Assembly: GCA_002473385.1 (NCBI GenBank)
Contig: DKTR01000106.1
Location: 1 to 25,151, forward strand
Direction of reading: 5' to 3'
Source: Lachnospiraceae bacterium UBA7225
GTDB lineage: Bacteria; Bacillota; Clostridia; Lachnospirales; Lachnospiraceae
Length of the DNA stretch: 25,151 nt
Part shown: positions 1-7,332 of the stretch, piece by piece
How positions within the stretch are numbered: position 1 is the first letter of the stretch
How the letters are laid out: each line of letters starts with the position of its first letter
The notes under the pieces: model-generated
What the model saw: the letters and a program-made list of their open reading frames with translations, nothing else
Database searches by the model: none
Told to the model about the DNA's origin: nothing
Program-made: the position numbers and the translations under genes

Positions 1-24
1 CTGTACTTTATATTCTTCTGCCAT
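1..24 (-). CDS. Start of next importer-operon gene (partial, 8 codons)
   Basis: The reverse strand reads ATG followed by codons for AEEYKVQ and runs off the window edge. The ribosome binding site AAGGAG overlaps the TAA stop of the ATPase gene and sits 5 nt before the ATG, so this is very probably the next cistron of the same operon. Eight residues are too few to assign a function. An enzyme acting on the imported compound would be usual in this position, but that is only inference. Confidence 0.5.
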
Positions 25-33
25 AGCCACTCC

Positions 34-798
34 TTATTCCAGTCCCAGATCCATATTTTCGGTAATCTCCCTGCGGATATCCATAAACGCGCGGGACACA
101 TTATTTCTCGGTCTTGGAAGCCCTGACAGATCATATACCTGCTTTACCGTAGCCGGACGTTTTGTTAAAAGAACAATGCGGTCTCCGAGATAAATCGCTT
201 CCTCAATATTATTTGTGACAAAAATAATAGTTCTCTTATTGTTCTCCCAGATTTTTAATATTTCATCCTGCATAGCATACCGCGTCTGCGCGTCCAGAGC
301 GCCAAACGGTTCATCCATAAGAAGAATTTCCGATGCCGCTGTATACGCCCTTGCGATACCGACCCTCTGCTTCATACCACCGGAAAGCTGTCTGGGATAG
401 CTCTTCTCAAATCCCTCCAGACCCACCATATCCAGAAATCCCTGCGCTGTTTTTCGTCTTTCTTTCTTACTAATATGATAATAACGCGGTCCCATCTCCG
501 TATTTTCCATAGACGTCTTCCATGGCATAACAGCCATTCTCTGAAAAACCATGGATATTTTTTCACTGGTTCCTGTAACTTTCTCATCATCTATGCAGAC
601 TTCTCCCAGCGTCGGTTTTTCCAGTCCGCTGACCATGTTTAAAAACACACTCTTTCCGCATTGCCCGGGACCAAGAATTACCAGAAATTCATTTTCCTTT
701 ACTTCAAGCGAAATATCTGCAACTGCATCGAAATCCCTTTTTTTCGAAAAATATGTTTTGCATAGATGATCTGCCTTCAGTTTTATTTTTCCATCCAT
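34..798 (-). CDS. ABC transporter ATPase, SsuB/TauB (nitrate/sulfonate/taurine) type
   Basis: This is the energy-coupling subunit of an importer, acting on the inner face of the membrane with the two permeases encoded just upstream. The sequence shows a Walker A variant GPGQCGKS, a Q-loop region near VFQRMAVMPWK, the signature LSGGMKQRVGIARA, Walker B ILLMDEP and a D-loop FGALDAQTR. These are all typical of the SsuB/TauB branch, as is the length of about 254 aa. In the Walker A, the usual fourth-position Gly of GxxGxGKS is Gln. The longest frame starts at a GTG at 810, but AGGTGG lies 8 nt before the ATG at 798, so that start is preferred; the ATG at 804 is an alternative. The gene overlaps the end of the permease gene by 16 bp, which indicates translational coupling. 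The substrate cannot be read from the ATPase. Confidence 0.93.
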   Translation of the reverse strand: MDGKIKLKADHLCKTYFSKKRDFDAVADISLEVKENEFLVILGPGQCGKSVFLNMVSGLEKPTLGEVCIDDEKVTGTSEKISMVFQRMAVMPWKTSMENTEMGPRYYHISKKERRKTAQGFLDMVGLEGFEKSYPRQLSGGMKQRVGIARAYTAASEILLMDEPFGALDAQTRYAMQDEILKIWENNKRTIIFVTNNIEEAIYLGDRIVLLTKRPATVKQVYDLSGLPRPRNNVSRAFMDIRREITENMDLGLE

Positions 799-1559
799 GG
801 ACATAACCACCTTTCCGCCTGATTCGCAATTGCTGATAAAAGCGCGCCAATTATTCCAATAAACACCATTGCCAGCAGGATGAGAGGATAATCATTAACA
901 TCCTGCCCCCGGATAACAAGAAATCCCAGACCGCTTTTTGCCGATATCATTTCTGCTGCCAGCATAACTACCCAGCCGGAGCTGATCGCCGTTCTGATTC
1001 CGGCAAAAATGGATGGAAAAGCAGTCGGAAGAACAATGTCCGTTAAAAGCTGCCAGTTATTTGCTCCAAAAATTTTTCCCGCATCCGTATTCAACTCCGG
1101 CACCATCGCCACTCCAGTATAAGCATTTACTACGATCGGCACAAACGATCCCAGGAAGATAATAATAATCTTCGGAAGCTCATAAATCCCAAACCACATA
1201 GTAATAAGCGGAATCCAGGCAATCGGAGGAATCGGCCGGATGCATTCAAATATCGGTCTTACAATCCCCCGGAAGGTTTTATTCCATCCCATAAACAGTC
1301 CAAGCGGCAACCCAATAGCAATCGATGCCAGAAGTGCCTTCAGTACACGTCCAAGACTGATCAAGGCATGTTCAAAAATAGACTTTTTTGCAATCGGCTT
1401 TTCCAGAGTCACTAAAAACCGCTCCCAGACCTCGGTAGGATTCGGCATCCTGTGCTTTGTTGCTGCTGCCGCCCAATACCATAACAAAATAAAGCAGATG
1501 ACCGCCAATACCGGCAATATTTTCAGGAGAATCTGATAGCTCTTTGAACACTGTTTCAT
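783..1559 (-). CDS. ABC transporter permease, SsuC/TauC type (second permease of the operon)
   Basis: This is a membrane subunit of the importer, of the BPD_transp_1 family, 258 aa. A first membrane segment lies near the N-terminus (ILPVLAVICFILLWYWAA). A cytoplasmic EAA-type loop follows in the segment GANNWQLLTDIVLPTAFPSIFAGIRTA (shown in parts: DIVLPTAFPSIFAG), which docks to the ATPase. The start at 1559 forms an ATGA overlap with the stop of the upstream permease and has GGAGG 8 nt before it. The longer frame starting at 1574 has no comparable site. This permease shares its fold and the motif IRPIPPIAWIPL with the other permease but is clearly a different protein, so the transporter probably has a heterodimeric channel. 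Confidence 0.93.
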   Translation of the reverse strand: MKQCSKSYQILLKILPVLAVICFILLWYWAAAATKHRMPNPTEVWERFLVTLEKPIAKKSIFEHALISLGRVLKALLASIAIGLPLGLFMGWNKTFRGIVRPIFECIRPIPPIAWIPLITMWFGIYELPKIIIIFLGSFVPIVVNAYTGVAMVPELNTDAGKIFGANNWQLLTDIVLPTAFPSIFAGIRTAISSGWVVMLAAEMISAKSGLGFLVIRGQDVNDYPLILLAMVFIGIIGALLSAIANQAERWLCPWMEK

Positions 1560-2383
1560 CTCTTTATCCTCCATCTCAAAACATACTTTTCTACTTTATC
1601 AAAAATAGCGTTAAAAATGATTCCAAGGATTCCGATCATAATCATACCGCTTATAATAATATCAACACGCCCGTAAGTACGTCCCATCAGAATCATATAA
1701 CCAAGCCCTTTATTCGCTGCCAGCATCTCCGCTGCCACCAGTGTAGACCATGCATTTCCCAGAGATATCCGCATTCCTGCAAAAACCATTGGCATAGCGG
1801 ACGGCACTCCTACTTTCAGGAAGGTTCTCCAGTTGGACGCTCCGCAGGTTACCGCAACATTTACGTATACCTGATTTGTCAGCTTAATCCCGCTATAAGA
1901 GTTGATCAGACATGGAATAAATGCGGAAAGGAAGATGATAACTGCCTTTGCCTCCAGACCGATCCCCAGAAAAATAATCGCAAACGGAATCCAGGCAATC
2001 GGAGGCACCGGTCTTAAAACCTCCAGGATCGGTCCCAGGAAGCTGTCCAGCCCCCGGAACCAGCCCATCATCAATCCGAGCGGCACTCCGATACCTATGG
2101 CAAGTATATATCCGCAAAAAGCAACCTGCAGACTGGATGCAATGTGCTGCATAAGCAGTGAACCTTCCGGTTTTGTGTCACTCATTTTTATGAGAAGTGT
2201 TTTTACAACTTCCACTGGCGATACAATCAATTTGGGTGATATGATCTGCAGCCGCACTACCAGTTCCCAGATAACCAGGAATCCGGCAATGCCGGCTACC
2301 CCAAGTATCAGATTCCGCAGACTTTCTTTTTTCATGCTGTCAAGAGCTTCTTTTCTTTTTCTTTCACGCGTTACCTGATCCAT
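1556..2383 (-). CDS. ABC transporter permease, SsuC/TauC type (first permease of the operon)
   Basis: This 275-aa inner-membrane subunit of an SsuABC-like importer has a basic cytoplasmic N-terminus followed by about six hydrophobic segments. The family motif LRPVPPIAWIPFAI and an EAA-like loop (GASNWRTFLKVGVPSAMPMV) are present. The ribosome binding site AGAGGT lies 6 nt before the ATG. The gene starts 28 bp after the stop of the binding-protein gene and ends in an ATGA overlap with the next permease, so the four genes form one coupled operon. Two distinct permeases per operon are less common in this family than a single homodimeric one. Confidence 0.93.
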   Translation of the reverse strand: MDQVTRERKRKEALDSMKKESLRNLILGVAGIAGFLVIWELVVRLQIISPKLIVSPVEVVKTLLIKMSDTKPEGSLLMQHIASSLQVAFCGYILAIGIGVPLGLMMGWFRGLDSFLGPILEVLRPVPPIAWIPFAIIFLGIGLEAKAVIIFLSAFIPCLINSYSGIKLTNQVYVNVAVTCGASNWRTFLKVGVPSAMPMVFAGMRISLGNAWSTLVAAEMLAANKGLGYMILMGRTYGRVDIIISGMIMIGILGIIFNAIFDKVEKYVLRWRIKR

Positions 2384-2411
2384 AACTTACCTCTTAATAA
2401 ACAGTGATATT

Positions 2412-3485
2412 TCAGCCATCCAGTTCTGCATAGTTTTCTTCATAATAATCAAGTGCTTTTATAAGCATAGAACCATCAAATCCGGATGTCACCTTTTCCA
2501 CATCATCTTCCACATAGGTACCTGCCGCAATATAATACTTCATAACATTCGCAAGATTTTCTGTGAATTCATCATTTTCATACATTTCGCGGTATTCTGC
2601 CACACTTGGCCCATAAGCCTTATGAATCAGCTCAGATGCATATTCCTCTGTACAGGTAACTCCCTCTTCTTCACAGATATCATAATAATACTCAGCTGCT
2701 TCATCCGGATGATCCATTACCCACATAAATCCTCTGATCATAACATTAAGAATCTTCTGAGTAGTTTCCTCATCCTCAAGAGCCTTATCTGAAGCAAGGA
2801 TTACTGACGGAACATAAAGCTTTGCCGCCTCTGCACCTGCCACAGCCACCAGCCCCTCTGCTTCTCCGTCCGAAGCAAAAGTTGACCACAGGCAGACCAT
2901 ATCACCTTCACCAGCCAGGAATGCCTGATATGCTGCAGCTACCTCCATGTGGACAATATCCACATCATCCTCTGTAAGCCCGAGCGCAGCAAGGGAAGCC
3001 AGCAGCTCCAGATGTCCCATAGAACCCTTTGTACAGAGAATTGTCTTTCCCCTGTAAAGATCTGCAGTTCCGTAAATATCCGGATAACCCTCTACATTTC
3101 CGCTGCCTGCCGCTACAATCTCGCTGTCACTTCTGGCATATAAGTTCTGATTAAAATAATCCCACTGTGAAAATCCGAGACAGGTCAGATCATACGACAT
3201 CAGTCCCGTAATTCCGGCAGCCACTCCCATTACGCCGACTGTCCATGCATCGCTTGCCACCGCCTCAAGCTGGGGCGCACCTGCAATATAAGTGAGAACG
3301 TCTACATCCAGTCCCTCTTCCTCAAACCAGCCCTTTTCCAGTGCCACATATGCTCCCAGTGAATGCGGCGCCGGCTGAAGACTGATTGTAACCTCCTTCA
3401 GTCCCTCCTCTGCAAAGACACAGTTCCCCATCGTCAGGCTCAGAACCATCGCTGCTACTAAAAATGCTGCTCCTTTTTTCTTCAT
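2412..3485 (-). CDS. SsuA/TauA/NMT1-type substrate-binding protein
   Basis: This is the extracellular receptor of the importer, 357 aa from the start at 3485, where AAAGGAG lies 7 nt upstream; the longer frame to 3527 has no such site. The N-terminus is a classic signal peptide (MKKKGAAFLVAAMVLSL) with a likely type I cleavage after VFA. The mature protein begins with VTISLQPAPHSLGAYVALEKG and continues EEEGLDVDV, the opening typical of NMT1/SsuA binding proteins (a ligand loop followed by 'KGWFEEEGL'). A Cys near the cleavage region is not in a standard lipobox, which is unusual for a Gram-positive binding protein. The ligand is unknown; sulfonates, nitrate, pyrimidine precursors and riboflavin are all carried by this superfamily. 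The gene is preceded by the structured 3501-3714 element. Confidence 0.9.
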   Translation of the reverse strand: MKKKGAAFLVAAMVLSLTMGNCVFAEEGLKEVTISLQPAPHSLGAYVALEKGWFEEEGLDVDVLTYIAGAPQLEAVASDAWTVGVMGVAAGITGLMSYDLTCLGFSQWDYFNQNLYARSDSEIVAAGSGNVEGYPDIYGTADLYRGKTILCTKGSMGHLELLASLAALGLTEDDVDIVHMEVAAAYQAFLAGEGDMVCLWSTFASDGEAEGLVAVAGAEAAKLYVPSVILASDKALEDEETTQKILNVMIRGFMWVMDHPDEAAEYYYDICEEEGVTCTEEYASELIHKAYGPSVAEYREMYENDEFTENLANVMKYYIAAGTYVEDDVEKVTSGFDGSMLIKALDYYEENYAELDG

Positions 3486-3500
3486 ATCCAATCTCCTTTC

Positions 3501-3714
3501 AAATTTTTCCCACCTGTGCGGTTGCAATCCGACGAACCATTTGCATGCAATTTATTGCAATGCAAATGAGCTGTCGGATTAGCAACCCATTTATCTAATG
3601 AGCAAAATGTGGATGCTTTAGCAGACACAAAAGTGCGATAGCACGTATTTTGCGAATGGATCAATGGGTTGGAAGCTCTTTAGAGCGTCCAACCGCACAG
3701 GTGGAAATTTTTTT
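3501..3714. repeat. Cloverleaf of nested inverted repeats with flanking direct repeat (BOX/MITE-like element or structured RNA)
   Basis: An outer perfect 15-bp inverted repeat (3510-3524 with 3690-3704) encloses three further arms. Arm 1 pairs 3526-3533 with 3573-3580 and, in the same register, 3539-3545 with 3561-3567 and 3546-3550 with 3555-3559. Arm 2 pairs 3583-3591 with 3663-3671 and 3602-3608 with 3647-3653, and carries two small hairpins at 3608-3629 and 3633-3644. Arm 3 is the hairpin 3671-3690. Three loops are TTTA and one is GATA on the plus strand. About three quarters of the bases pair. AAATTTTT flanks both sides (3501-3508 and 3705-3712), like an 8-bp target duplication. On the plus strand the outer stem is followed by seven Ts. 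It fills most of the gap between the YesN gene and the importer operon. No known riboswitch signature was recognised. Confidence 0.75.
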
Positions 3715-3724
3715 CTGTATAAAA

Positions 3725-3753
3725 AGTATATATGACAAATTCTTTCGAATAAA
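3725..3753 (-). promoter_or_regulatory. Possible promoter of the SsuABC-type importer operon
   Basis: On the minus strand a -10 TATACT (3730-3725) is preceded, after 17 bp, by a weak -35 TTTATT (3753-3748). Transcription would start near 3718. In that case the whole cloverleaf element (3704-3510) would be the leader of the importer mRNA. The -35 matches the consensus at only three positions, so an activator such as YesN may be needed. Confidence 0.35.
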
Positions 3754-3791
3754 GTCGGATAACAGACCTTTTTCTGCTCATCTCCGACTTT
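3751..3791 (-). repeat. Hairpin at the end of yesN containing copy A of a 28-nt dispersed motif
   Basis: AAAGTCGGA (3751-3759) pairs with TCCGACTTT (3783-3791), and an inner CAGA/TCTG pair extends the stem. The hairpin overlaps the TAA stop of the regulator gene. No clear T-run follows on the minus strand, so termination here would be weak. The segment 3761-3788 is AACAGACCTTTTTC, then 6 nt, then TCTCCGAC; the same arrangement recurs at 7285-7312 after the PhoR-like gene. Confidence 0.55.
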
Positions 3792-5367
3792 AATTCCGCA
3801 TATTCTTTTTCCACACGTATGGGGTCTGTCCATACAACTCCTTAAATTTTTTGTTAAAATAGCTTACACTGGAATATCCGACCGCCTCCGCTGCCTGTAC
3901 TGGCTCCATATTCTGGCGGCACATCATTTCTGCCGCTTTTTCAAGCCTTACCTGCGTCAGATAATTCACAAATGACATTCCCATCTCCTGCTTAAAGCGC
4001 CGGTATAAATAGTCGTCATTATAATTAAGATACTCTGCAATCTCCGCCATAGAGGAAATCTCGGCATAATGTTCCGCAATATATCTCATCACCTGTCGTG
4101 TAACCTCACTCACCCGGCGGACACTGTTCTCATAGCTTCTTTCCAGATCAGTCAATATCCGGGCAGTTTCTTCGTATGTCACAGATCCCATCCGTGTCGC
4201 CGCCTCATCCTCCGGGCATCTGTGCTTATGCCGCCCATCTATTCTCTGCCGCAAAGCATCAGAACCTGCAGACAGCCCCGGATCTGCCCCGCTTATAGCC
4301 TGACAAAATCTGTAATATAATTGTCCAAGCAGCGTATCTGTCTGCATGGGATAAAATTCCAGTATATTTCCCGCTTCCTTCAGCAATGCTTCCAGTATTT
4401 CCGCAAGATTTCTGCTTTCTCTCTGTGAAATAAGCTCTACCGCCTTCCGGCAGAGTGCTTCCAGTTCATAAAGCTCTGCTGTTCTTTCCGGGTGCATGCC
4501 CATATCCGGCTGCCCTGTCCCTGAAAAATCTTTTTTCCCAAGCCACAATTCTCTCACAGCCGCATCACATTGCTTTACTATTTTCTGAATACCTGCCGGA
4601 TCACTCATAATTTCTGTGCCGCCAACAGGCAGCCCTACCTTTTCCCGTATCTGCCGTATACATTCCCGGTATTTGCTGTCTCTTTCCGCTGTACTGACAG
4701 TATGTATATTAAATAACAAGATGAGACGTAATGGATGTGCTATCAGGAAAACATGAATATGACTGATTGCATGATCCCAGGCAAACTCCTCCATTGCAGA
4801 TATAACTTCCTCTGCATTACAGTTCTCCGGAATATACACCTCCATTCCGGCAATTTCACATTCTTCCAATTCAATCTCATATTCGCGCAGCAGAGAACGT
4901 ATTTCTGTCTCCTCCATGTCTCTGCTTTTCAGCAGCTTATAAACAAACTGATTTTTTATCGCCTGGTGAATATGAGCTATATTTTTCTTATTTTTTCTTT
5001 TTGCAAGCATTTCATGAACGGACAATAGCTTCTTTTTATCAAACTCTGATTTTAAGAAATACTCTGCCACACCCTCTATAAAAGATGCCCGCACATAAGC
5101 AAAATCGTCATAATTGGATAAAATAATCACTTCCGTCTCCGGGCTGGTTTCTTTTATTTTTTCCAGCAGTTCCAATCCATTAATTTTAGGCATCTGAATA
5201 TCTGCCAGGACCAGATCCGGCCGGGCATCCGGGAATTTTTCCCAGGCTTCCTCCCCATCTCTTGCCTGTGCACAAAGCTGGTAATATTTGGGCATAGAAT
5301 TCACCATATTTATAATCCAGTTTCGGACAGGCGTTTCATCTTCCACTACCATCACCTTATAAATCAT
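3790..5367 (-). CDS. YesN-type response regulator with C-terminal AraC DNA-binding domain
   Basis: This transcription regulator (525 aa) is the partner of the adjacent sensor kinase. An N-terminal receiver domain (about residues 1-120) carries the acidic pocket VVEDE and the phospho-acceptor D56 in LVLADIQMP. A long middle region of about 300 residues has no motif I recognise. The C-terminal ~100 residues form an AraC-type double helix-turn-helix, with IAEYLNYNDDYLYRRFKQ and EAVGYSSVSYFNKKFKE as the two recognition parts. The start is the ATG at 5367, 7 nt after GGAGG. Its A is the last base of the kinase TGA stop (TGATG), so translation is coupled. YesN regulators usually control a neighbouring transporter; the SsuABC-type operon directly downstream is the obvious candidate target. 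Confidence 0.93.
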   Translation of the reverse strand: MIYKVMVVEDETPVRNWIINMVNSMPKYYQLCAQARDGEEAWEKFPDARPDLVLADIQMPKINGLELLEKIKETSPETEVIILSNYDDFAYVRASFIEGVAEYFLKSEFDKKKLLSVHEMLAKRKNKKNIAHIHQAIKNQFVYKLLKSRDMEETEIRSLLREYEIELEECEIAGMEVYIPENCNAEEVISAMEEFAWDHAISHIHVFLIAHPLRLILLFNIHTVSTAERDSKYRECIRQIREKVGLPVGGTEIMSDPAGIQKIVKQCDAAVRELWLGKKDFSGTGQPDMGMHPERTAELYELEALCRKAVELISQRESRNLAEILEALLKEAGNILEFYPMQTDTLLGQLYYRFCQAISGADPGLSAGSDALRQRIDGRHKHRCPEDEAATRMGSVTYEETARILTDLERSYENSVRRVSEVTRQVMRYIAEHYAEISSMAEIAEYLNYNDDYLYRRFKQEMGMSFVNYLTQVRLEKAAEMMCRQNMEPVQAAEAVGYSSVSYFNKKFKELYGQTPYVWKKNMRN

Positions 5368-7118
5368 CACATTTCCTCCAGATTCTCTTCTGTAAAATAT
5401 GGGATTGTAATAATAACCTGCGTCTCTTTTTCGTCAGACTGTATCTTCAGGTCATAATTCCCGGAGTACGCAGTCTGCAGGCGTTTTACCACATTGTTCA
5501 TCCCATGATGCTGTGTCCTGTCTCTTATCTGTTTCTCATATTGTTCCAGCTGCATCTCCGTCATACCAATCCCATTGTTACTTATTTTGATGCACAGCTC
5601 ATTTCCCTCGCGCACAGTTTCAATAACCAGACTGCATCTTGCTTTGCTCGGCGCTATCCCATGCAGAATAGCATTCTCCACTACCGGCTGCAGCAGCATA
5701 TTAATCATATACGCATTCTCTGTATCCTTTCCGATCCGGTAGACAACATCAAAATTATCCGCATATCTGTACCGCATGATCTCAATATATTCGTTTATGT
5801 GTTCATACGCTTCCAGAACCGTCAGGTTCTTCCCACTGCTATTAAACATCCATCTGAGGTATTCTATAAACTTTGCCAGCATATAAGAGGCATCTTCCAT
5901 GTTTCCCATATCAATAAGACATTTCGCGCAAAAAATCGTATTGTAAATCACATGCGGATTCATCTGAAGCTGCAGAAAATCAATCTCCGCCTTGCGCTTC
6001 TTTTTCTCATTTTCTTTTATTTCTTTCACAAGATTTTTGATGCGGCTCTGCATTGCAGACAGAGCAATGGCAATCTGATTAAGCTCATACCATCCCCCGC
6101 CGGAAAAAGTCACATTAAGATTATGTTCCCCTACTTTTTCAACCTCTTCACTCAGTTTTCTCAGCTTCCTTGACATGATGTCTGCATATATTACCGCAAA
6201 AATAACGATAAACGCGACAAACAGCGCCACGACAAAAATCACATGACGGTGAACAAGCCCTACTGCAGACACAATATTTTCATATGGATAGTGTTCTACC
6301 ACTGTAATTCCAATATCTTCATCAAAATACTCTGTGACAAGATATTCCTTATTATTATATATGATTTTATCTTCCCCGGTCCTGGCAAAAAGTTCCGGAT
6401 ACGTCTGTCCCAGATGCTCTTTATTGTTTGATGATATAATCCGTTTTTCCCTATCCAGCAGATAAATATTGCTGTATTCTGCAACCGATTCATATTCCTT
6501 GGAAAACTCCTCTTCCGGGATACATACCAGAAAATATCCCTTCTTCATACGGTAAGAACCGAAAAAAGTCCTTCCGAAAACAAGAATCTGTTCTTTCTCT
6601 TTTCCAATATGATCTGTATATGGACCGCTTAAAGAAAGCCTGCCCTCATTTCCCGTCCATGCGGCAGAATATTCTTCCAAAAGCCATTTATCATAATCAT
6701 ATGTGGACAAATATCTGTTTCTCGATATGTAGCTATAACCATTATCAAACTTCATTACGATATAATAATCAAAATCATATGCAATCATTAAATTCATTGC
6801 CGCCATATCAAGCATTTTCATATTTCCGTTGAAGGTAGTAATATTCTGGTTCAGATAATTTTGGGAAGCCTCTGCCATCGTATCAAGATAATCTGAATAA
6901 AAATAAGAATTGGAGAGCGCATGCGCTCCCTTATAGGTCTGCGATATTTTCTCCGAAACCTGATAAATAATATCACTTCTCGATTCACTGTACTTTTTCA
7001 CCAGCGCCTCCGCATAATCTCTGTCGCAAACCATAACCGTAAACAAAACGGCTGCCACACTGAATATCATAAGTGACATTACTTCCACGGTTCGAAAACG
7101 AAGCAGTCTGCATTTCAT
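5367..7118 (-). CDS. YesM-type sensor histidine kinase (His_kinase/LytS-like)
   Basis: This membrane sensor kinase has 583 aa from the ATG at 7118, which has AGGAGG 6-8 nt upstream; the longer frame begins at a GTG without a site. Transmembrane segment 1 is about residues 9-30 and segment 2 about 293-313, with a ~260-residue extracytoplasmic sensor part between them. A HAMP-like linker follows. The His_kinase box LQMNPHVIYNTI holds the phospho-acceptor His389; the family usually has NPHFLYN, so Val-Ile replaces Phe-Leu. A short HATPase domain (PVVENAILHG, NNGIGM) completes it. It most likely phosphorylates the YesN protein encoded next. The signal is unknown; most YesM kinases with known roles respond to sugars. 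Confidence 0.93.
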   Translation of the reverse strand: MKCRLLRFRTVEVMSLMIFSVAAVLFTVMVCDRDYAEALVKKYSESRSDIIYQVSEKISQTYKGAHALSNSYFYSDYLDTMAEASQNYLNQNITTFNGNMKMLDMAAMNLMIAYDFDYYIVMKFDNGYSYISRNRYLSTYDYDKWLLEEYSAAWTGNEGRLSLSGPYTDHIGKEKEQILVFGRTFFGSYRMKKGYFLVCIPEEEFSKEYESVAEYSNIYLLDREKRIISSNNKEHLGQTYPELFARTGEDKIIYNNKEYLVTEYFDEDIGITVVEHYPYENIVSAVGLVHRHVIFVVALFVAFIVIFAVIYADIMSRKLRKLSEEVEKVGEHNLNVTFSGGGWYELNQIAIALSAMQSRIKNLVKEIKENEKKKRKAEIDFLQLQMNPHVIYNTIFCAKCLIDMGNMEDASYMLAKFIEYLRWMFNSSGKNLTVLEAYEHINEYIEIMRYRYADNFDVVYRIGKDTENAYMINMLLQPVVENAILHGIAPSKARCSLVIETVREGNELCIKISNNGIGMTEMQLEQYEKQIRDRTQHHGMNNVVKRLQTAYSGNYDLKIQSDEKETQVIITIPYFTEENLEEM

Positions 7119-7182
7119 CTCTTCCCCCTCCTGTTTCACTGTACTTTCTTTATCATACTACATTTATTTCAGATAATGCCAG

Positions 7183-7198
7183 GGTCTAAAGGTCTAAA
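7183..7198. repeat. Tandem 8-bp repeat upstream of the yesM gene
   Basis: GGTCTAAA occurs twice in immediate succession, 65-80 bp upstream of the kinase start. A -10-like TATGAT (7157-7152) lies between the repeat and the gene on the minus strand. The two half-sites are in direct orientation, about one helical turn apart or slightly less, so they could bind a regulator, possibly YesN itself. No good -35 was found. Confidence 0.35.
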
Positions 7199-7225
7199 CC
7201 CACATTGTAATGAGCGTTTCAATGC

Positions 7226-7264
7226 AAAAAAACAGGCAGTATACACATACTGTACACTACCTGT
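7226..7264 (-). terminator. Intrinsic terminator after the PhoB/PhoR-like operon
   Basis: On the minus strand ACAGG (7264-7260) and CCTGT (7236-7232) enclose an inner hairpin ACAGTAT/ATACTG (7253-7247 with 7242-7237), followed directly by about seven Ts (7232-7226). This is a usual layout for a Rho-independent terminator. It lies about 70 bp after the kinase stop and separates this operon from the YesMN operon. Confidence 0.7.
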
Positions 7265-7284
7265 CCTTCTTGTTCAAAATACAA

Positions 7285-7312
7285 AACAGACCTTTTTCGA
7301 TAATTCTCCGAC
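7285..7312. repeat. Copy B of the 28-nt dispersed motif, after the PhoR-like gene
   Basis: AACAGACCTTTTTC (7285-7298), six variable bases and TCTCCGAC (7305-7312) repeat exactly the layout at 3761-3788. Twenty-two of 28 positions are fixed and in register. A small hairpin (ACCAGATT 7311-7318 with AATCCGGT 7326-7333, one G-U pair) overlaps its right end and the kinase stop codon. Both copies lie immediately 3' of a two-component gene on the minus strand. Confidence 0.6.
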
Positions 7313-7332
7313 CAGATTCTATAAAAATCCGG

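Noticed and set aside
3501..3714. Known riboswitch (for example TPP) ahead of the importer operon
   Set aside because: No TPP-type CTGAGA or other conserved riboswitch core was found; the architecture is symmetric inverted repeats instead.
3482..3833. Two small minus-strand frames (60 and 71 codons) across the importer leader
   Set aside because: They run through the inverted-repeat arms and the regulator stop, have no proper start sites, and their peptides only reflect the repeats.
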